Numbered from the stretch's first letter, positions 10,924 through 22,467 are shown. The stretch is DNA of 64,000 nucleotides from Pseudomonas alkylphenolica (GCF_000746525.1 NZ_CP009048.1:4591501-4655500), one strand, 5' to 3'. Notes: generated from the sequence alone by a model not told the origin. Numbers and translations are program-made.

Positions 10924-12417
10924 TTACAACTTGATCCAGGTCGCTTTCAGTTCGGTGTACTTGTCGAACGCATGCAGCGACTTGTCGCGGCCGTTGCCCG
11001 ATTGCTTGAAGCCACCGAACGGCGCGGTCATGTCGCCGCCATCGTACTGGTTGATCCACACGCTACCGGCTCGCAGCGCTTTGGCGGCCAGGTGCGCCTT
11101 GGAGATATCGGCGGTCCATACGGCAGCGGCCAGACCATACGGCGTGTCGTTGGCGATGTTGATGGCTTCTTCGACGCTGTCGAAGGTGATCACCGACAGC
11201 ACAGGGCCAAAGATTTCTTCCTGAGCGATCTTCATGGCATTGCTGACGCCATCGAAAATGGTCGGCTCGACATAAGTGCCACCGGTTTCCTGCAGGGTGC
11301 GCTTGCCGCCCACCAGCAGCGTGGCGCCGTCATTGCGGCCGGACTCGATGTAGGACAGCACGGTGTTCATCTGCTGGCTATCGACCAGGGCACCGACGTT
11401 GGTTTCCGGGTCCAGCGGGTTGCCGGGCTTCCAGGCTTTCAGCGCCTCGACCACCAGCGGCAGGAATTTGTCCTTGATCGAACGCTCCACCAGCAGGCGC
11501 GAGCCGGCAGTGCAAACTTCACCCTGGTTGAAGGCAATGGCGCCAGCCGCCGATTCGGCTGCAGCCTGCAGGTCGGCAGCATCGGCGAAGACAATGTTCG
11601 GGCTCTTGCCACCGGCTTCCAGCCAGACACGCTTCATGTTCGACTCACCGGCGTAGATCAGCAGCTGTTTGGCGATTTTGGTCGACCCGGTGAACACCAG
11701 GGTATCGACGTCCATGTGCAGGGCCAGGGCCTTGCCGACCGTGTGGCCATAGCCTGGCAGTACGTTGAGGACGCCAGCCGGGATACCGGCGTCGATCGCC
11801 AGCTGGGCGATACGAATGGCGGTCAGTGGCGATTTCTCTGACGGTTTGAGGATCACCGAGTTGCCGGTCGACAGCGCCGGGCCGAGTTTCCAGCAGGCCA
11901 TCATCAGCGGGAAGTTCCACGGCACGATGGCGGCAACCACACCCACCGGCTCGCGGGTCACCAGACCGAGCTGGTCATGCGCGGTGGCCGCCACTTCGTC
12001 GTAGATCTTGTCGATGGCTTCGCCGCTCCAGCTCAGCGCTTGCGCAGCACCCGGCACGTCGACGGCCAGCGAGTCACTGATCGGCTTGCCCATGTCCAGG
12101 GTTTCCAGCAGCGCCAGTTCGTCGGCATGGGCTTCGAGCAAGGCGCCAAAACGGATCATGACCTGCTTTCTGTCTGCCGGCGCCATGCGCGACCAGACGC
12201 CGGAATCGAAGGTGGCGCGGGCCACTTCTACGGCGCGATCAGCGTCTGCCGCCGAGCAACTGGCGACCTTGGTCAGCAGGCGGCCATCGATCGGACTCAG
12301 ACAATCGAAGGTTTCCCGTTCGATGGCGTGGGTATAGTCCCCACCGATAAACGCACGCCCTTCAATCTTCAGGGCCTGTGCGCGAGCTTCCCAAGTGCTA
12401 AGCGTTGGATTCGTCAT
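10924..12417 (-). CDS. Aldehyde dehydrogenase, PuuC-type
   Basis: 497 residues, a full-length NAD(P)-dependent aldehyde dehydrogenase. Visible motifs are VPWNFPLMM (cofactor-pocket Asn), FTGSTKIAKQLL, LEAGGKSPNIVFADA (general-base Glu) and NQGEVCTAGSRLLVE (catalytic Cys). It closely resembles the gamma-glutamyl-gamma-aminobutyraldehyde dehydrogenase PuuC / KauB group, which acts in polyamine and amino-alcohol catabolism. That assignment is by resemblance, and other aliphatic aldehydes are possible. It forms an operon with the downstream permease and is divergent from a GntR-type regulator, which is the likely controller. Confidence 0.92.
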   Translation of the reverse strand: MTNPTLSTWEARAQALKIEGRAFIGGDYTHAIERETFDCLSPIDGRLLTKVASCSAADADRAVEVARATFDSGVWSRMAPADRKQVMIRFGALLEAHADELALLETLDMGKPISDSLAVDVPGAAQALSWSGEAIDKIYDEVAATAHDQLGLVTREPVGVVAAIVPWNFPLMMACWKLGPALSTGNSVILKPSEKSPLTAIRIAQLAIDAGIPAGVLNVLPGYGHTVGKALALHMDVDTLVFTGSTKIAKQLLIYAGESNMKRVWLEAGGKSPNIVFADAADLQAAAESAAGAIAFNQGEVCTAGSRLLVERSIKDKFLPLVVEALKAWKPGNPLDPETNVGALVDSQQMNTVLSYIESGRNDGATLLVGGKRTLQETGGTYVEPTIFDGVSNAMKIAQEEIFGPVLSVITFDSVEEAINIANDTPYGLAAAVWTADISKAHLAAKALRAGSVWINQYDGGDMTAPFGGFKQSGNGRDKSLHAFDKYTELKATWIKL

Positions 12418-12660
12418 GTCGGTGCCATTCCTCTGTGTCGATGCCAGTGCCTGTCAACGCTCCCGTGGCTGCGGAAACCAGGCTTTTTATTAAACATATG
12501 AAACCGTATCTTATGTTCGAAGAACTGCCAATCCGCGTGTCGTTTTTATCTAAAAGCGACCTGCTTTCAGATATTCCACGCTTGAAATGGGCTTTTCTGT
12601 TGCACACCAAGCGGCAGATGGCTAAAAGAAATCTAGTTTCATATTTTTACGGCGACCCGG
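12418..12660. promoter_or_regulatory. Divergent control region for aldehyde dehydrogenase and GntR gene
   Basis: 243 bases, distinctly AT-richer than the flanking genes. Two small dyads are visible: AACATA at 12493-12498 with TATGTT at 12512-12517, and GAAA/TTTC around 12628-12640. Either could be part of a GntR operator or promoter; neither matches a textbook FadR site, so this is a candidate only. Confidence 0.4.
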
Positions 12661-13416
12661 ATGACTGAACCGAATAAAGTGAACCGCCTGTCTTTGCTAC
12701 AGGTGAGCCAGGAAGGCAAACCCGAGGAGGTAGCTCGCCGGCTGATCGAGGTCATTGACCTGGGCCTAATTGGCGAGGGCGAGCAATTGCCCAGCGAAAG
12801 CGAGCTGGCGAGCCGTTTTGGCGTGGCCACCGTCACCTTGCGCGATGCCCTGGCGATCCTGCGTCAGCGCGGCGTTGTCGCAACCAGGCGCGGCAGAAAT
12901 GGCGGCAGCTTCGTCTGCGCCCCGGTGGAGGTTTCCGACGACTTTCTCAAGGCCAGGTTGAGCGCCATGAGCTCGCTGGCACTTCGCGACCTCTGCGACG
13001 AACAGATCGCGATTTCCGCCACCGCCGCAGGGCTGGCGGCCAGCCGCTCCTCCAGCGTCCAGCACCAACGACTGGAGCATTTCGTCAGCGCACTGCAGGA
13101 CGCCACGGCACGCAGCGAGCTGCGCCGGGCCGATGCGCGCTTCCATATCGAGGTTGCCGTCGCCGCCCAATCGGTGCGCCTGACCCATGCAGAAATGCGT
13201 CTGCAAGCCGAAATTGGCGAACTGCACTGGATCTGCACCGACGACGCACAGAAAAACACCGCCATCGCCGAGCACCGGGCCATACTCCAGGCAGTGATTG
13301 CCGGCGAATCCAACCTGGCCAGCGCGCTGACCGAAGCCCATATCAAAGAAGGCATCAAGCGCCTGATGGATTTGCGTTTCCAGTTGCTTGGGCAGCAAGA
13401 GAGCAGGTTGTCATGA
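12661..13416 (+). CDS. FadR/GntR-family transcriptional regulator
   Basis: 251 residues. The N-terminal winged helix-turn-helix spans about residues 20-85 (GEGEQLPSESELASRFGVATVTLRDALAIL), followed by RRGRNGGSFV in the wing. The rest is an FCD-type all-helical ligand domain with acidic/His positions (ADARFHIEVAVAA, IAEHRAILQAVIAG) that bind metal or carboxylate effectors in relatives. The gene is divergent from the aldehyde dehydrogenase/permease pair, its likely target. The last four bases overlap the start of the next gene (ATGA), so a cache-domain protein is made from the same mRNA. Confidence 0.9.
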   Translation: MTEPNKVNRLSLLQVSQEGKPEEVARRLIEVIDLGLIGEGEQLPSESELASRFGVATVTLRDALAILRQRGVVATRRGRNGGSFVCAPVEVSDDFLKARLSAMSSLALRDLCDEQIAISATAAGLAASRSSSVQHQRLEHFVSALQDATARSELRRADARFHIEVAVAAQSVRLTHAEMRLQAEIGELHWICTDDAQKNTAIAEHRAILQAVIAGESNLASALTEAHIKEGIKRLMDLRFQLLGQQESRLS

Positions 13417-14138
13417 TCACGACAGAACAGTACGACCAACTGCGCCAGTGCACCGAACGCCTGGAACAGGCGCTCAGCAAGGTCTTCGAACAACTCGACA
13501 GCCTGGCCGAACAGGTGGTGACGGTGTGGGACGCGCTGGCAGCCGAAGGCAGAAAGCCCACGTCCAAAGACCTGGCGTTCCTGCAGGCGACCCTCGAAGA
13601 GCGGCTTTCAAGCAACGACACCTACATCCATGGCACCGGTGTGGTGCTGGAGCCGGGCGAGCTTGCCGATCAAGAGTTTTTCCTCGAGTGGTTCTACCGC
13701 CCCGCCAGCGGCAAAATCGCGCCGATGATGCTTAACTTCAATCGCCAGAGCGAAAGCTTCTACAACTACCAGGGCATGCCCTGGTTCACCCGGCCGAAGC
13801 TTACGCTGCAGGCATCGGTCGAAGGCCCCTTTGTGGACCTCTACGGCACCGAACTCTACATACTGGCGTTCTCGTTGCCGATCCTCGCCGGTGGGCGTTT
13901 TGTCGGCGTTGCCGCGGCGGATATAGCCATGCATGAATTCGATCAACTGCTCACCCGCTGCCTGCTGCGCATGCAGAACGAGGCATTCATCATCAACGGC
14001 GAAGGCCGTATCGTCGCAGCCAACTCCACCAACTGGTTCGTCGGTAACATGGCCAGCCGCCCGGCCGCCGCCAAGGTGCACAAGCTCAAGCCGCTATCGA
14101 TCGACTGGTCGCTGGTGGAACTGCCGACGCCACGATAG
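13413..14138 (+). CDS. Soluble cache-domain protein coupled to the GntR regulator
   Basis: 241 residues, without a signal peptide or membrane segment. A helical N-terminus (about 1-60, with heptad-like spacing LRQCTERLEQALSKVFEQL) precedes a cache/PDC sensor-like segment: EWFYRPASGKIAPMML, YNYQGMPWFTRPK, ASVEGPFVDLYGTELYILAFSLPI, then GGRFVGVAAADI. Cache domains normally sit outside the membrane in chemoreceptors and kinases; here the domain appears cytoplasmic. The ATGA overlap with the regulator gene suggests the two work together, perhaps the cache protein binding the inducer or modulating the regulator. That role is inference. Confidence 0.75.
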   Translation: MITTEQYDQLRQCTERLEQALSKVFEQLDSLAEQVVTVWDALAAEGRKPTSKDLAFLQATLEERLSSNDTYIHGTGVVLEPGELADQEFFLEWFYRPASGKIAPMMLNFNRQSESFYNYQGMPWFTRPKLTLQASVEGPFVDLYGTELYILAFSLPILAGGRFVGVAAADIAMHEFDQLLTRCLLRMQNEAFIINGEGRIVAANSTNWFVGNMASRPAAAKVHKLKPLSIDWSLVELPTPR

Positions 14139-14207
14139 GCCGATGCATCCTTAGGCAAAACCGATTTCCGTCTTTTCAACAACAGCAATAATCGAAGAGG
14201 AAATACC

Positions 14208-14693
14208 ATGCAGCGAATCTCGCTTCGCCTTGTCAGCATCCTGGTCGTTCTGTTGTTTGCCCAGTTCTCGGTGGCGGCGGACAAGGACAAGACCCTGGAA
14301 GTCATCAACGCCTACATGAGCGCCTGGAACAAACACGACCCCGATGCCGCGGCGCAGTACTTTGCCGAGAACGGAGAGTTTCTCGACGCGTCCGTAGGGG
14401 TGCCCAAAGTCGGCCGGGAAGCCGCCAGGGTCGAAGTCATCAAGCTGTTTATCGATGCAGTGCCTGACCTGAAATGGCAGATGGTTGGCCAACCGATTGT
14501 CGACGGCGACAACATCGCCTTCGAGTGGCAGTTCGACGGGCACAACACCGGTGCCTGGGCTCCCGAGACGCCAGCGACCAACAAGCCGTTGTCGTTCAAG
14601 GGTGTCAGCTTCATCAAGCTGAAGGACGGCAAGATCGCGTCGCAGCATGACTACTATGATGCGTTGTCGTTCAACAAGCAGCTGGGTTGGTAA
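14208..14693 (+). CDS. Exported SnoaL-like (ester cyclase) protein
   Basis: 161 residues with a cleavable signal peptide (SILVVLLFAQFSVAADK). The mature part is a SnoaL/NTF2-like cone fold: INAYMSAWNKHDPDAAAQYF at the start and a KLKDGKIASQHDYYDALSF ending. Fold members are cyclases, isomerases or simple binding proteins. The short exported form is widespread and of unknown substrate. A good ribosome binding site (GAGGAAA) precedes ATG 14208. It lies 69 bases after the cache-domain gene and could share its transcript. Confidence 0.8.
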   Translation: MQRISLRLVSILVVLLFAQFSVAADKDKTLEVINAYMSAWNKHDPDAAAQYFAENGEFLDASVGVPKVGREAARVEVIKLFIDAVPDLKWQMVGQPIVDGDNIAFEWQFDGHNTGAWAPETPATNKPLSFKGVSFIKLKDGKIASQHDYYDALSFNKQLGW

Positions 14694-14743
14694 CCGAGCT
14701 AGCGCTTCGGCTTACACCTTTTCGGGCACGCGGCACACTACCG

Positions 14744-14813
14744 GTGGGAGCGGGCTTGCCCCGCGATTGCAGGCCGTCAGCTACATCGCTTCGCGGGGCA
14801 AGCCCGCTCCCAC
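14744..14813. repeat. REP inverted pair
   Basis: Forward core 14744-14767 and inverted core 14791-14813, between the convergent SnoaL-like and YcgJ-like genes. A small hairpin (AAAGCCCG / CGGGCTTT, 14831-14854) without a T-run lies just beyond it. Confidence 0.88.
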
Positions 14814-14871
14814 CGGGACACCACATACCCAAAGCCCGCAATGACCCGGGCTTTGGGGTGTTGCTTGCGGC

Positions 14872-15234
14872 CTAGTGGACAAATAGCAGCTTCGTGTATT
14901 TCTCAGAGACTTTCCCGCTGCGCTCGCCGTCCACACCGTAATAGCGATCCTCACGGCACAACCGCTCTTTGACGTCGCAGAAAATACCATTGGCAAAGGT
15001 GAACTGGGTCGGGTCGAAGTCGCCTTGTGAAAACAGCTTGGTCGCGGTTTTCTTGCCAAGATGTTTCTCGGTCAATTCGCGGGAAACGCCGCTCTTACCG
15101 TCGACACACAGGTAACGGTCGCACAGCACGCCCGGCTCAGGCGATTTGAGGGCAACCTTTTGCTGCGCCTGTGCAGGTATTACGGATGCGGCAAGCAGCA
15201 TGGCCAGAGAGAACGGAATAAATTTCGAGTTCAA
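14872..15234 (-). CDS. YcgJ-like exported protein
   Basis: 120 residues. The signal peptide (FSLAMLLAASVIPAQAQQK) is followed by a small secreted domain with two Cys pairs (PGVLCDRYLCVD and GIFCDVKERLC) likely to form disulfides, and the motif SRELTEKHLGKKTATKL. It resembles the YcgJ family of Enterobacteriaceae and Pseudomonas, whose function is unknown. It is a single minus-strand gene next to guaA, but with its own space upstream. Confidence 0.78.
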   Translation of the reverse strand: MNSKFIPFSLAMLLAASVIPAQAQQKVALKSPEPGVLCDRYLCVDGKSGVSRELTEKHLGKKTATKLFSQGDFDPTQFTFANGIFCDVKERLCREDRYYGVDGERSGKVSEKYTKLLFVH

Positions 15235-15339
15235 TCGGATAACCCCGTTTAAGTGAGTGAGCGTGCCAACACGCCTGACAATGACCGTCAGTTGCGATGG
15301 AATGTTCCCGGCGCATGGGATCGCGCCAGGCTGGAGATG

Positions 15340-15365
15340 AAAAAAGCCCGCGATTACGCGGGCTT
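15340..15365 (-). terminator. Rho-independent terminator of guaA
   Basis: On the minus strand, AAGCCCGCG, a short loop, then CGCGGGCTTTTTTC. A GC stem with a T-run 46 bases past the guaA stop codon. Confidence 0.88.
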
Positions 15366-15411
15366 CAGGGTGTTTCTTGCTACTCGGTGCCGGTCAGTGC
15401 CGGACAGCCAA

Positions 15412-16989
15412 TCATTCCCACTCGATCGTTGCTGGCGGCTTGCTCGACACGTCGTAAGTAACGCGCGAGATGCCTTCGATCTCGTTGATGATCCGGCCGC
15501 TGACAGTCTCCAGCAGCTCGTAAGGCAGGTGCGCCCAACGTGCGGTCATGAAGTCGATGGTTTCTACCGCACGCAGGGCCACGACCCAGGCGTAACGACG
15601 GCCGTCACCGACCACACCCACCGATTTCACCGGCTGGAACACCACGAAAGCCTGGCTGACCTTGTGGTACCAGTCGGCCTTGCGCAGTTCTTCGATGAAG
15701 ATATGGTCGGCACGACGCAGCAGGTCGGCGTATTCCTTCTTCACTTCACCGAGGATGCGCACACCCAGGCCCGGGCCCGGGAACGGGTGACGGTAGACCA
15801 TGTCGTACGGCAGGCCCAGCTCCAGACCGAGGCGACGGACCTCGTCCTTGAACAGCTCGCGCAGCGGCTCGACCAGCTTGAGGTTCATCTCTTCCGGCAG
15901 TCCACCCACGTTGTGGTGCGACTTGATCACGTGGGCCTTACCGCTCTTGGCGCCAGCCGACTCGATCACGTCAGGGTAGATGGTGCCCTGCGCCAGGTAC
16001 TTGATGTTCTCAAGCTTGTTCGACTCGGCATCGAACACGTCGATGAAGGTGCGGCCGATGATCTTGCGCTTTTTCTCAGGGTCCGCTTCGCCAGCCAGGT
16101 TGTTCAGGAACTGATCTTCGGCATTGGCGCGAATCACCTTGACGCCCATGTTCTCGGCGAACATGGCCATCACTTGCTCACCTTCGTGCAGACGCAGCAG
16201 GCCGTTGTCGACGAAAACGCAGGTCAGCTGGTCGCCGATGGCCTTGTGCAGCAGCGCGGCTACAACCGAGGAGTCGACGCCGCCGGACAGGCCGAGCAGG
16301 ACGTTGTCGGTACCGACCTGGGCACGCACCTGGGCAATCGCGTCTTCGGCGATTTTCGACGGCGTCCACAGGGCTTCGCAGCCGCAAACGTCGAGGATGA
16401 AGCGCGAGAGGATACGACCACCCTGCTTGGTGTGGGTCACTTCCGGGTGGAACTGCACGCCGTAGTAGCCGCGGGTGTCGTCGGCCATGCCGGCGATCGG
16501 GCAGCTCGGGGTGCTGGCGAGGATGTGGAATTCTTCCGGGATGCGGGTGACCTTGTCACCGTGGCTCATCCATACGTCCAGGCCGAGTACGCCGTCAGCA
16601 TCGACGTGGTCTTCGATACCATCGAGCAGGCGGCTCTTGCCGACTACATCAACGCGGGCATAACCGAATTCGCGCAGCTCGGAACCTTCAACCTTGCCAC
16701 CCAGTTGCTCGGCCATGGTCTGCATGCCGTAGCAGATGCCGAATACCGGCACACCCAGGTCCCAGACGGCCTGCGGCGCGCGCGGGCTGTCGGCTTCATG
16801 CACGGACTCGGGGCCGCCGGCCAGGATGATGCCGCGCGGGGCGAATTCGCGAATCGCTTCATCGTCCATGTCGAACGGGTGCAGTTCGCAGTACACGCCG
16901 ATTTCGCGGACGCGGCGGGCGATCAGCTGGGTGTACTGGGAACCGAAGTCGAGGATCAGGATGCGGTGAGCGTGAATGTCGAGGGCCAT
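15412..16989 (-). CDS. guaA: GMP synthase (glutamine-hydrolysing)
   Basis: 525 residues, standard length. It makes GMP from XMP using ATP and glutamine. The N-terminal class I glutaminase has its nucleophilic Cys in [10 protein letters not shown] and the His/Glu pair in [10 protein letters not shown]. The ATP-pyrophosphatase domain has the PP-loop LSGGVDSSV, and the C-terminal dimerisation domain ends [15 protein letters not shown]. It follows guaB on the same strand after a 79-base gap that contains a 10-bp GC hairpin. Confidence 0.98.
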   Translation of the reverse strand: MALDIHAHRILILDFGSQYTQLIARRVREIGVYCELHPFDMDDEAIREFAPRGIILAGGPESVHEADSPRAPQAVWDLGVPVFGICYGMQTMAEQLGGKVEGSELREFGYARVDVVGKSRLLDGIEDHVDADGVLGLDVWMSHGDKVTRIPEEFHILASTPSCPIAGMADDTRGYYGVQFHPEVTHTKQGGRILSRFILDVCGCEALWTPSKIAEDAIAQVRAQVGTDNVLLGLSGGVDSSVVAALLHKAIGDQLTCVFVDNGLLRLHEGEQVMAMFAENMGVKVIRANAEDQFLNNLAGEADPEKKRKIIGRTFIDVFDAESNKLENIKYLAQGTIYPDVIESAGAKSGKAHVIKSHHNVGGLPEEMNLKLVEPLRELFKDEVRRLGLELGLPYDMVYRHPFPGPGLGVRILGEVKKEYADLLRRADHIFIEELRKADWYHKVSQAFVVFQPVKSVGVVGDGRRYAWVVALRAVETIDFMTARWAHLPYELLETVSGRIINEIEGISRVTYDVSSKPPATIEWE

Positions 16990-17022
16990 GACTCAATCTC
17001 GTCAGTGGTAATCGGAAACGAC

Positions 17023-17047
17023 GCGGGGCTGTCGATAACAGCCCCGC
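17023..17047. other. GC hairpin between guaB and guaA
   Basis: GCGGGGCTGT at 17023-17032 and ACAGCCCCGC at 17038-17047 form a perfect 10-bp stem. It lacks a T-run, so it is more likely an mRNA processing or partial-attenuation hairpin within the guaBA transcript than a full terminator. Confidence 0.6.
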
Positions 17048-17068
17048 TTGCAAGTGTTGCCAGAAGCA

Positions 17069-19182
<2,114 letters not shown>

Positions 19183-19200
19183 GACGGCAGCCAAACATGC

Positions 19201-19983
19201 TCAAAGCTGCCAGTTTACCGTACTCAGGTAGCGACCGATCAGGGCAATGCCGCTGGCCAGCACCAGCCAGGTGACCAGACGCACGAAGGCGTCCCGCGAC
19301 ATGTTCAGGGTCAGGCGCCGGCCCAGGTACAGCCCGATCAGCATCATCGGCAGCAAGCACAGCGCCAGCAACAACAGCGGCAGGTCGGCATACACCCCGG
19401 CAATCAGGAACAGGCTCAGGCGCACCACGGTACTGCAGCTGATCAGTGCGCTTTGGGTCGCCCGCGCCTGCTCCTTGGAGGGCAGCCGGGCGTTGAGATA
19501 GATGGCATAGAGAAAGCCGCCGCTGCCGAACAGGGCACCGAACAAACCGCCCACGGTTCCCATCGGTACCGACCAGGAGGCCGAGAGCTGTGCCGGCCTG
19601 ATTTTCACCGCCAGGCTGTACAGGGCATAGGCGCTGATAAACAGGCCCATCAGCAGCAACAACAGGTCGGACTTGAGGTTGAGCAGAAACACCACACCGA
19701 GAGTGCAGCCCAGCGCCATACACGGCAGCAGGCGGAGCAATTCCGCGCGGGCCACCGCCTTGCGCGCCGGCAGCCAGTTGCCGAAAGCGGCGACAAAATC
19801 CAGCAACACCAGCAACGGGATGATCCGCGACAACGGCATGAAGTTGATCAGCACCGGTCCGGCGACCAGTGCCGTGCCGAAGCCGGCGATACCAAAGACG
19901 ATATAGGCGGCGCCGACGCCGAGCAGGATCGGCAGCCAGTCGAAAGCGGTGAACGGTATTTGGGCAAACAGAGTCGAGAGCAT
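19201..19983 (-). CDS. TauE/SafE-family membrane exporter
   Basis: 260 residues from ATG 19983, chosen so that the first membrane segment starts soon after the N-terminus. It has seven to eight hydrophobic segments and the family pattern GVGAAYIVFGIAGFGTALVAGPVLI near the start, repeated in degenerate form near the middle (GTVGGLFGALFGSGGFLYAIYL). Relatives export sulfite, sulfoacetate or related anions. A LysR-type regulator is divergent 102 bases away and is the natural candidate to control it. Confidence 0.87.
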   Translation of the reverse strand: MLSTLFAQIPFTAFDWLPILLGVGAAYIVFGIAGFGTALVAGPVLINFMPLSRIIPLLVLLDFVAAFGNWLPARKAVARAELLRLLPCMALGCTLGVVFLLNLKSDLLLLLMGLFISAYALYSLAVKIRPAQLSASWSVPMGTVGGLFGALFGSGGFLYAIYLNARLPSKEQARATQSALISCSTVVRLSLFLIAGVYADLPLLLLALCLLPMMLIGLYLGRRLTLNMSRDAFVRLVTWLVLASGIALIGRYLSTVNWQL

Positions 19984-20085
19984 GGCGGTCGCCAACAGTG
20001 AATGTGTGGAAACTTTAGCCAGCGCCAAGCCATGCCGACTAATATGCAATTACGCCACTAGCCATCTTGAAACGGCATATCACCA

Positions 20086-21030
20086 ATGATCTCCACCCGT
20101 CAGTTGCGATACTTCGTCGAAATCGCCGAAAGCGGCAGTTTCAGCGCCGCCGCCGAGCGCCTGTTCATTGCCCAGTCGGCCCTGAGCCGGCAGATCAAGG
20201 AGCTGGAGGCGCAGCTTGAGACCTTGCTGTTCGAACGCACCGCTCGCCAGCCGCGCCTTACGGCTGCCGGCCAGGCCTTCTTGCCGAGGGCCCGCACCTT
20301 GCTGGTGGACCTGGAGAAAGCCCAACGCCTGGCCCGGGATGTCGGCCAGGGCGTACGTGGCAGTCTGCGCCTGAATCATTCGAGCACGGTGCCGTTGACC
20401 GGGCAGCTGTTGACCCGGCTCAGTGGCTATCTGCATGAGTATCCGGGCGTTGCCATGGAAATCGCCCAGCAGTCTTCCGAGGCTCAGCTTGCAGAGCTGG
20501 CCGAAGACCGCCTGGAAATCGGCCTGCTGCGCTTGCCGGTGCTGCGCCAGCATGAAGGGCTTTGTGTGCAACCGCTGTTTGAGGAGCCCTTGTTGCTGGC
20601 GGTTGCCGAAAATCATCCGCTGGCCAGGGAAGCCAGCGTTTGCCTGGCGCAGTTGCGTGACGAGGCCTTTATTTCCATCCCCCATCGCCAGCGCGGCGGC
20701 TTGAGCTACCTGTCTGCAGAGCTGTGCATGGGGGCAGGATTCTTTCCGAAAGCTGCACGGGTCGTATCGCGCAAGACAACTCAGTTGCAGTTGATCCAGG
20801 CAGGTTTTGGTGTGGCTTTGTTGCCGCAGTGCATGCAGGAGATTGCCCCGCCTTCACTGCGATTCATTGCCCTGACGGATGAAGGGTGCAGCAGTACGGT
20901 GGCGTTGGCCTATCGCCAGAATGCCGGGGCTTTGGTGCGGCAGTTTGTAGATCACATGACCGCATCGCGGGGCAAGCCCGCTCCCACCGAGTGTGGAGAG
21001 CCTGTGGGAGCGGGCTTGCCCCGCGATTGA
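20086..21030 (+). CDS. LysR-family regulator with REP-encoded C-terminus
   Basis: 314 residues. The N-terminal winged HTH (STRQLRYFVEIAESGSFSAA, then RLFIAQSALSRQIKELEAQL) and a periplasmic-binding-like effector domain are intact. The last 24 or so codons (from MTASRGKPAPTE on) are a REP pair read as protein, and the TGA stop belongs to the element's flank. The protein is therefore slightly longer than a typical LysR and ends in REP-derived sequence. It is divergent from the TauE-type exporter, its probable target. Confidence 0.88.
   Translation: MISTRQLRYFVEIAESGSFSAAAERLFIAQSALSRQIKELEAQLETLLFERTARQPRLTAAGQAFLPRARTLLVDLEKAQRLARDVGQGVRGSLRLNHSSTVPLTGQLLTRLSGYLHEYPGVAMEIAQQSSEAQLAELAEDRLEIGLLRLPVLRQHEGLCVQPLFEEPLLLAVAENHPLAREASVCLAQLRDEAFISIPHRQRGGLSYLSAELCMGAGFFPKAARVVSRKTTQLQLIQAGFGVALLPQCMQEIAPPSLRFIALTDEGCSSTVALAYRQNAGALVRQFVDHMTASRGKPAPTECGEPVGAGLPRD
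20964..21027. repeat. REP inverted pair inside the lysR reading frame
   Basis: Inverted core 20964-20987 and forward core 21004-21027. Both lie within the coding frame of the LysR gene and supply its C-terminal residues (ASRGKPAPT and PVGAGLPRD). Confidence 0.92.
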
Positions 21031-21084
21031 AGACTCACAGCACCACTGCCACCCCGACACCACAATCCTTTATGATGCTGCCCC

Positions 21085-22464
21085 ATGATCAAAGACCCTT
21101 TCGAAAGACTCGGCCTGGACCGCGAAGTCCTGACCGTCAGCCAGCTCAACGGCCGCGCCCGGGTGCTGCTTGAAGACGTGTTCCGCAATGTCTGGGTCGA
21201 AGGCGAGATTTCCAACCTCGCCCGCCCGGCTTCCGGTCATGTCTATTTCACCCTCAAGGACAGCGGTGCCCAGGTGCGCTGTGCACTGTTCCGGCAGAAC
21301 GCCCTGCGGGTTCGCCAGGCCCTGCGCGACGGCCTGGCGGTCAAGGTGCGCGGCAAGGTCTCGCTGTTCGAAGGCCGTGGCGACTATCAACTGATCCTCG
21401 ACACCGTCGAACCTGCCGGCGATGGCGCGCTGCGCCTGGCGTTCGAAGCACTCAAGGAGAAACTCGGTGCCGAAGGCCTGTTCAGCGCCGAAAACAAGGT
21501 TGCCCTGCCCGCCCACCCGCAACGTATTGGCATTGTCAGCTCGCCTACCGGCGCGGTGATCCGCGACATCATCAGCGTGTTCCGCCGTCGTGCCCCGCAG
21601 GTTGAACTGACACTGATCCCCACCGCCGTACAAGGCCGCGAGGCAATCAACCAGATCGTACGCGCCCTGCAACTGGCCGACAGCCGCGGTTTCGATGCGC
21701 TGATCCTGGCCCGTGGCGGTGGCTCGCTGGAAGACCTCTGGTGCTTCAACGAAGAAGCGGTAGCCCGGGCTATCGCTGCCTGTGTGACGCCGATTGTCAG
21801 CGCCGTCGGCCATGAAACCGATGTCTCGATCAGTGACTTTGTCGCTGACGTTCGCGCACCAACGCCTTCGGCCGCCGCCGAGTTACTGGCCCCGGACAGC
21901 AGCGACCTGCAGCGACGCATCGACAGCCTGAAACGGCGTCTGCTGCTGCGCATGCAGAGCCGCCTGACGCACGACCGCCTGCGCCTGGACAGCCTGACTG
22001 GACGTCTGCGCCACCCTGGCGAGCGTCTGCGCCAGCAGGCCCAGCGCCTGGACGACCTCGACATGCGCCTGCGCCGCGCCTTCGAACAGCGCCTGAACCA
22101 GCGCCGCGAACGTCTCGCGCGGCTCGACACGCGCCTGGCCGCGCAACACCCGGGACGCACCCTGGCCCTGCTCAAGCAGCGCCTGGACAGCCTCGCCGAA
22201 CGCTTGCCGCGCGCCATGCGCGAAACCCTCAAAGACCGCCGCCAGCGCTTGCAGGCGCAGGTCCAGACCCTTCACGTGGTCAGCCCCCTGGCAACCCTGG
22301 GGCGCGGCTACAGCATTCTCCTCGATGAGCGCGGCCAGGCGATCCGCAGCGCCGCCCAGACCCACAACGGCCAGCGCCTGAGCGCACGCCTGGGCGAAGG
22401 CGAGTTGCAAGTGCGGGTCGAAGACAACCACCTGACTCCGGTCACGCTTTCACTACTGGACTGA
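21085..22464 (+). CDS. xseA: Exodeoxyribonuclease VII large subunit
   Basis: 459 residues, standard length. The N-terminal OB-fold (LNGRARVLLEDVFRNVWVEGEISN) is followed by the catalytic domain with conserved GIVSSPTGAVIRDI, ARGGGSLEDLWCFNEE and SAVGHETDVSISDFVAD. A long coiled-coil Arg/Leu-rich region (about 280-390) binds the small subunit XseB. The C-terminal segment LGRGYSILLDERGQ completes it. The enzyme degrades single-stranded DNA in both directions in mismatch repair and recombination. The downstream peptidase gene starts 3 bases after the stop. Confidence 0.97.
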   Translation: MIKDPFERLGLDREVLTVSQLNGRARVLLEDVFRNVWVEGEISNLARPASGHVYFTLKDSGAQVRCALFRQNALRVRQALRDGLAVKVRGKVSLFEGRGDYQLILDTVEPAGDGALRLAFEALKEKLGAEGLFSAENKVALPAHPQRIGIVSSPTGAVIRDIISVFRRRAPQVELTLIPTAVQGREAINQIVRALQLADSRGFDALILARGGGSLEDLWCFNEEAVARAIAACVTPIVSAVGHETDVSISDFVADVRAPTPSAAAELLAPDSSDLQRRIDSLKRRLLLRMQSRLTHDRLRLDSLTGRLRHPGERLRQQAQRLDDLDMRLRRAFEQRLNQRRERLARLDTRLAAQHPGRTLALLKQRLDSLAERLPRAMRETLKDRRQRLQAQVQTLHVVSPLATLGRGYSILLDERGQAIRSAAQTHNGQRLSARLGEGELQVRVEDNHLTPVTLSLLD

Positions 22465-22467
22465 ACC

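Noticed and set aside
9400..11841. 813-codon plus-strand frame opposite the permease and aldehyde dehydrogenase
   Set aside because: Spans two real minus-strand genes and their gap; the translation is Arg/Gln/Gly/His-rich without domains.
12405..12668. 87-codon frame in the aldehyde dehydrogenase/GntR gap
   Set aside because: No ribosome site, overlaps two gene starts and has no family resemblance; the region reads better as a divergent promoter.
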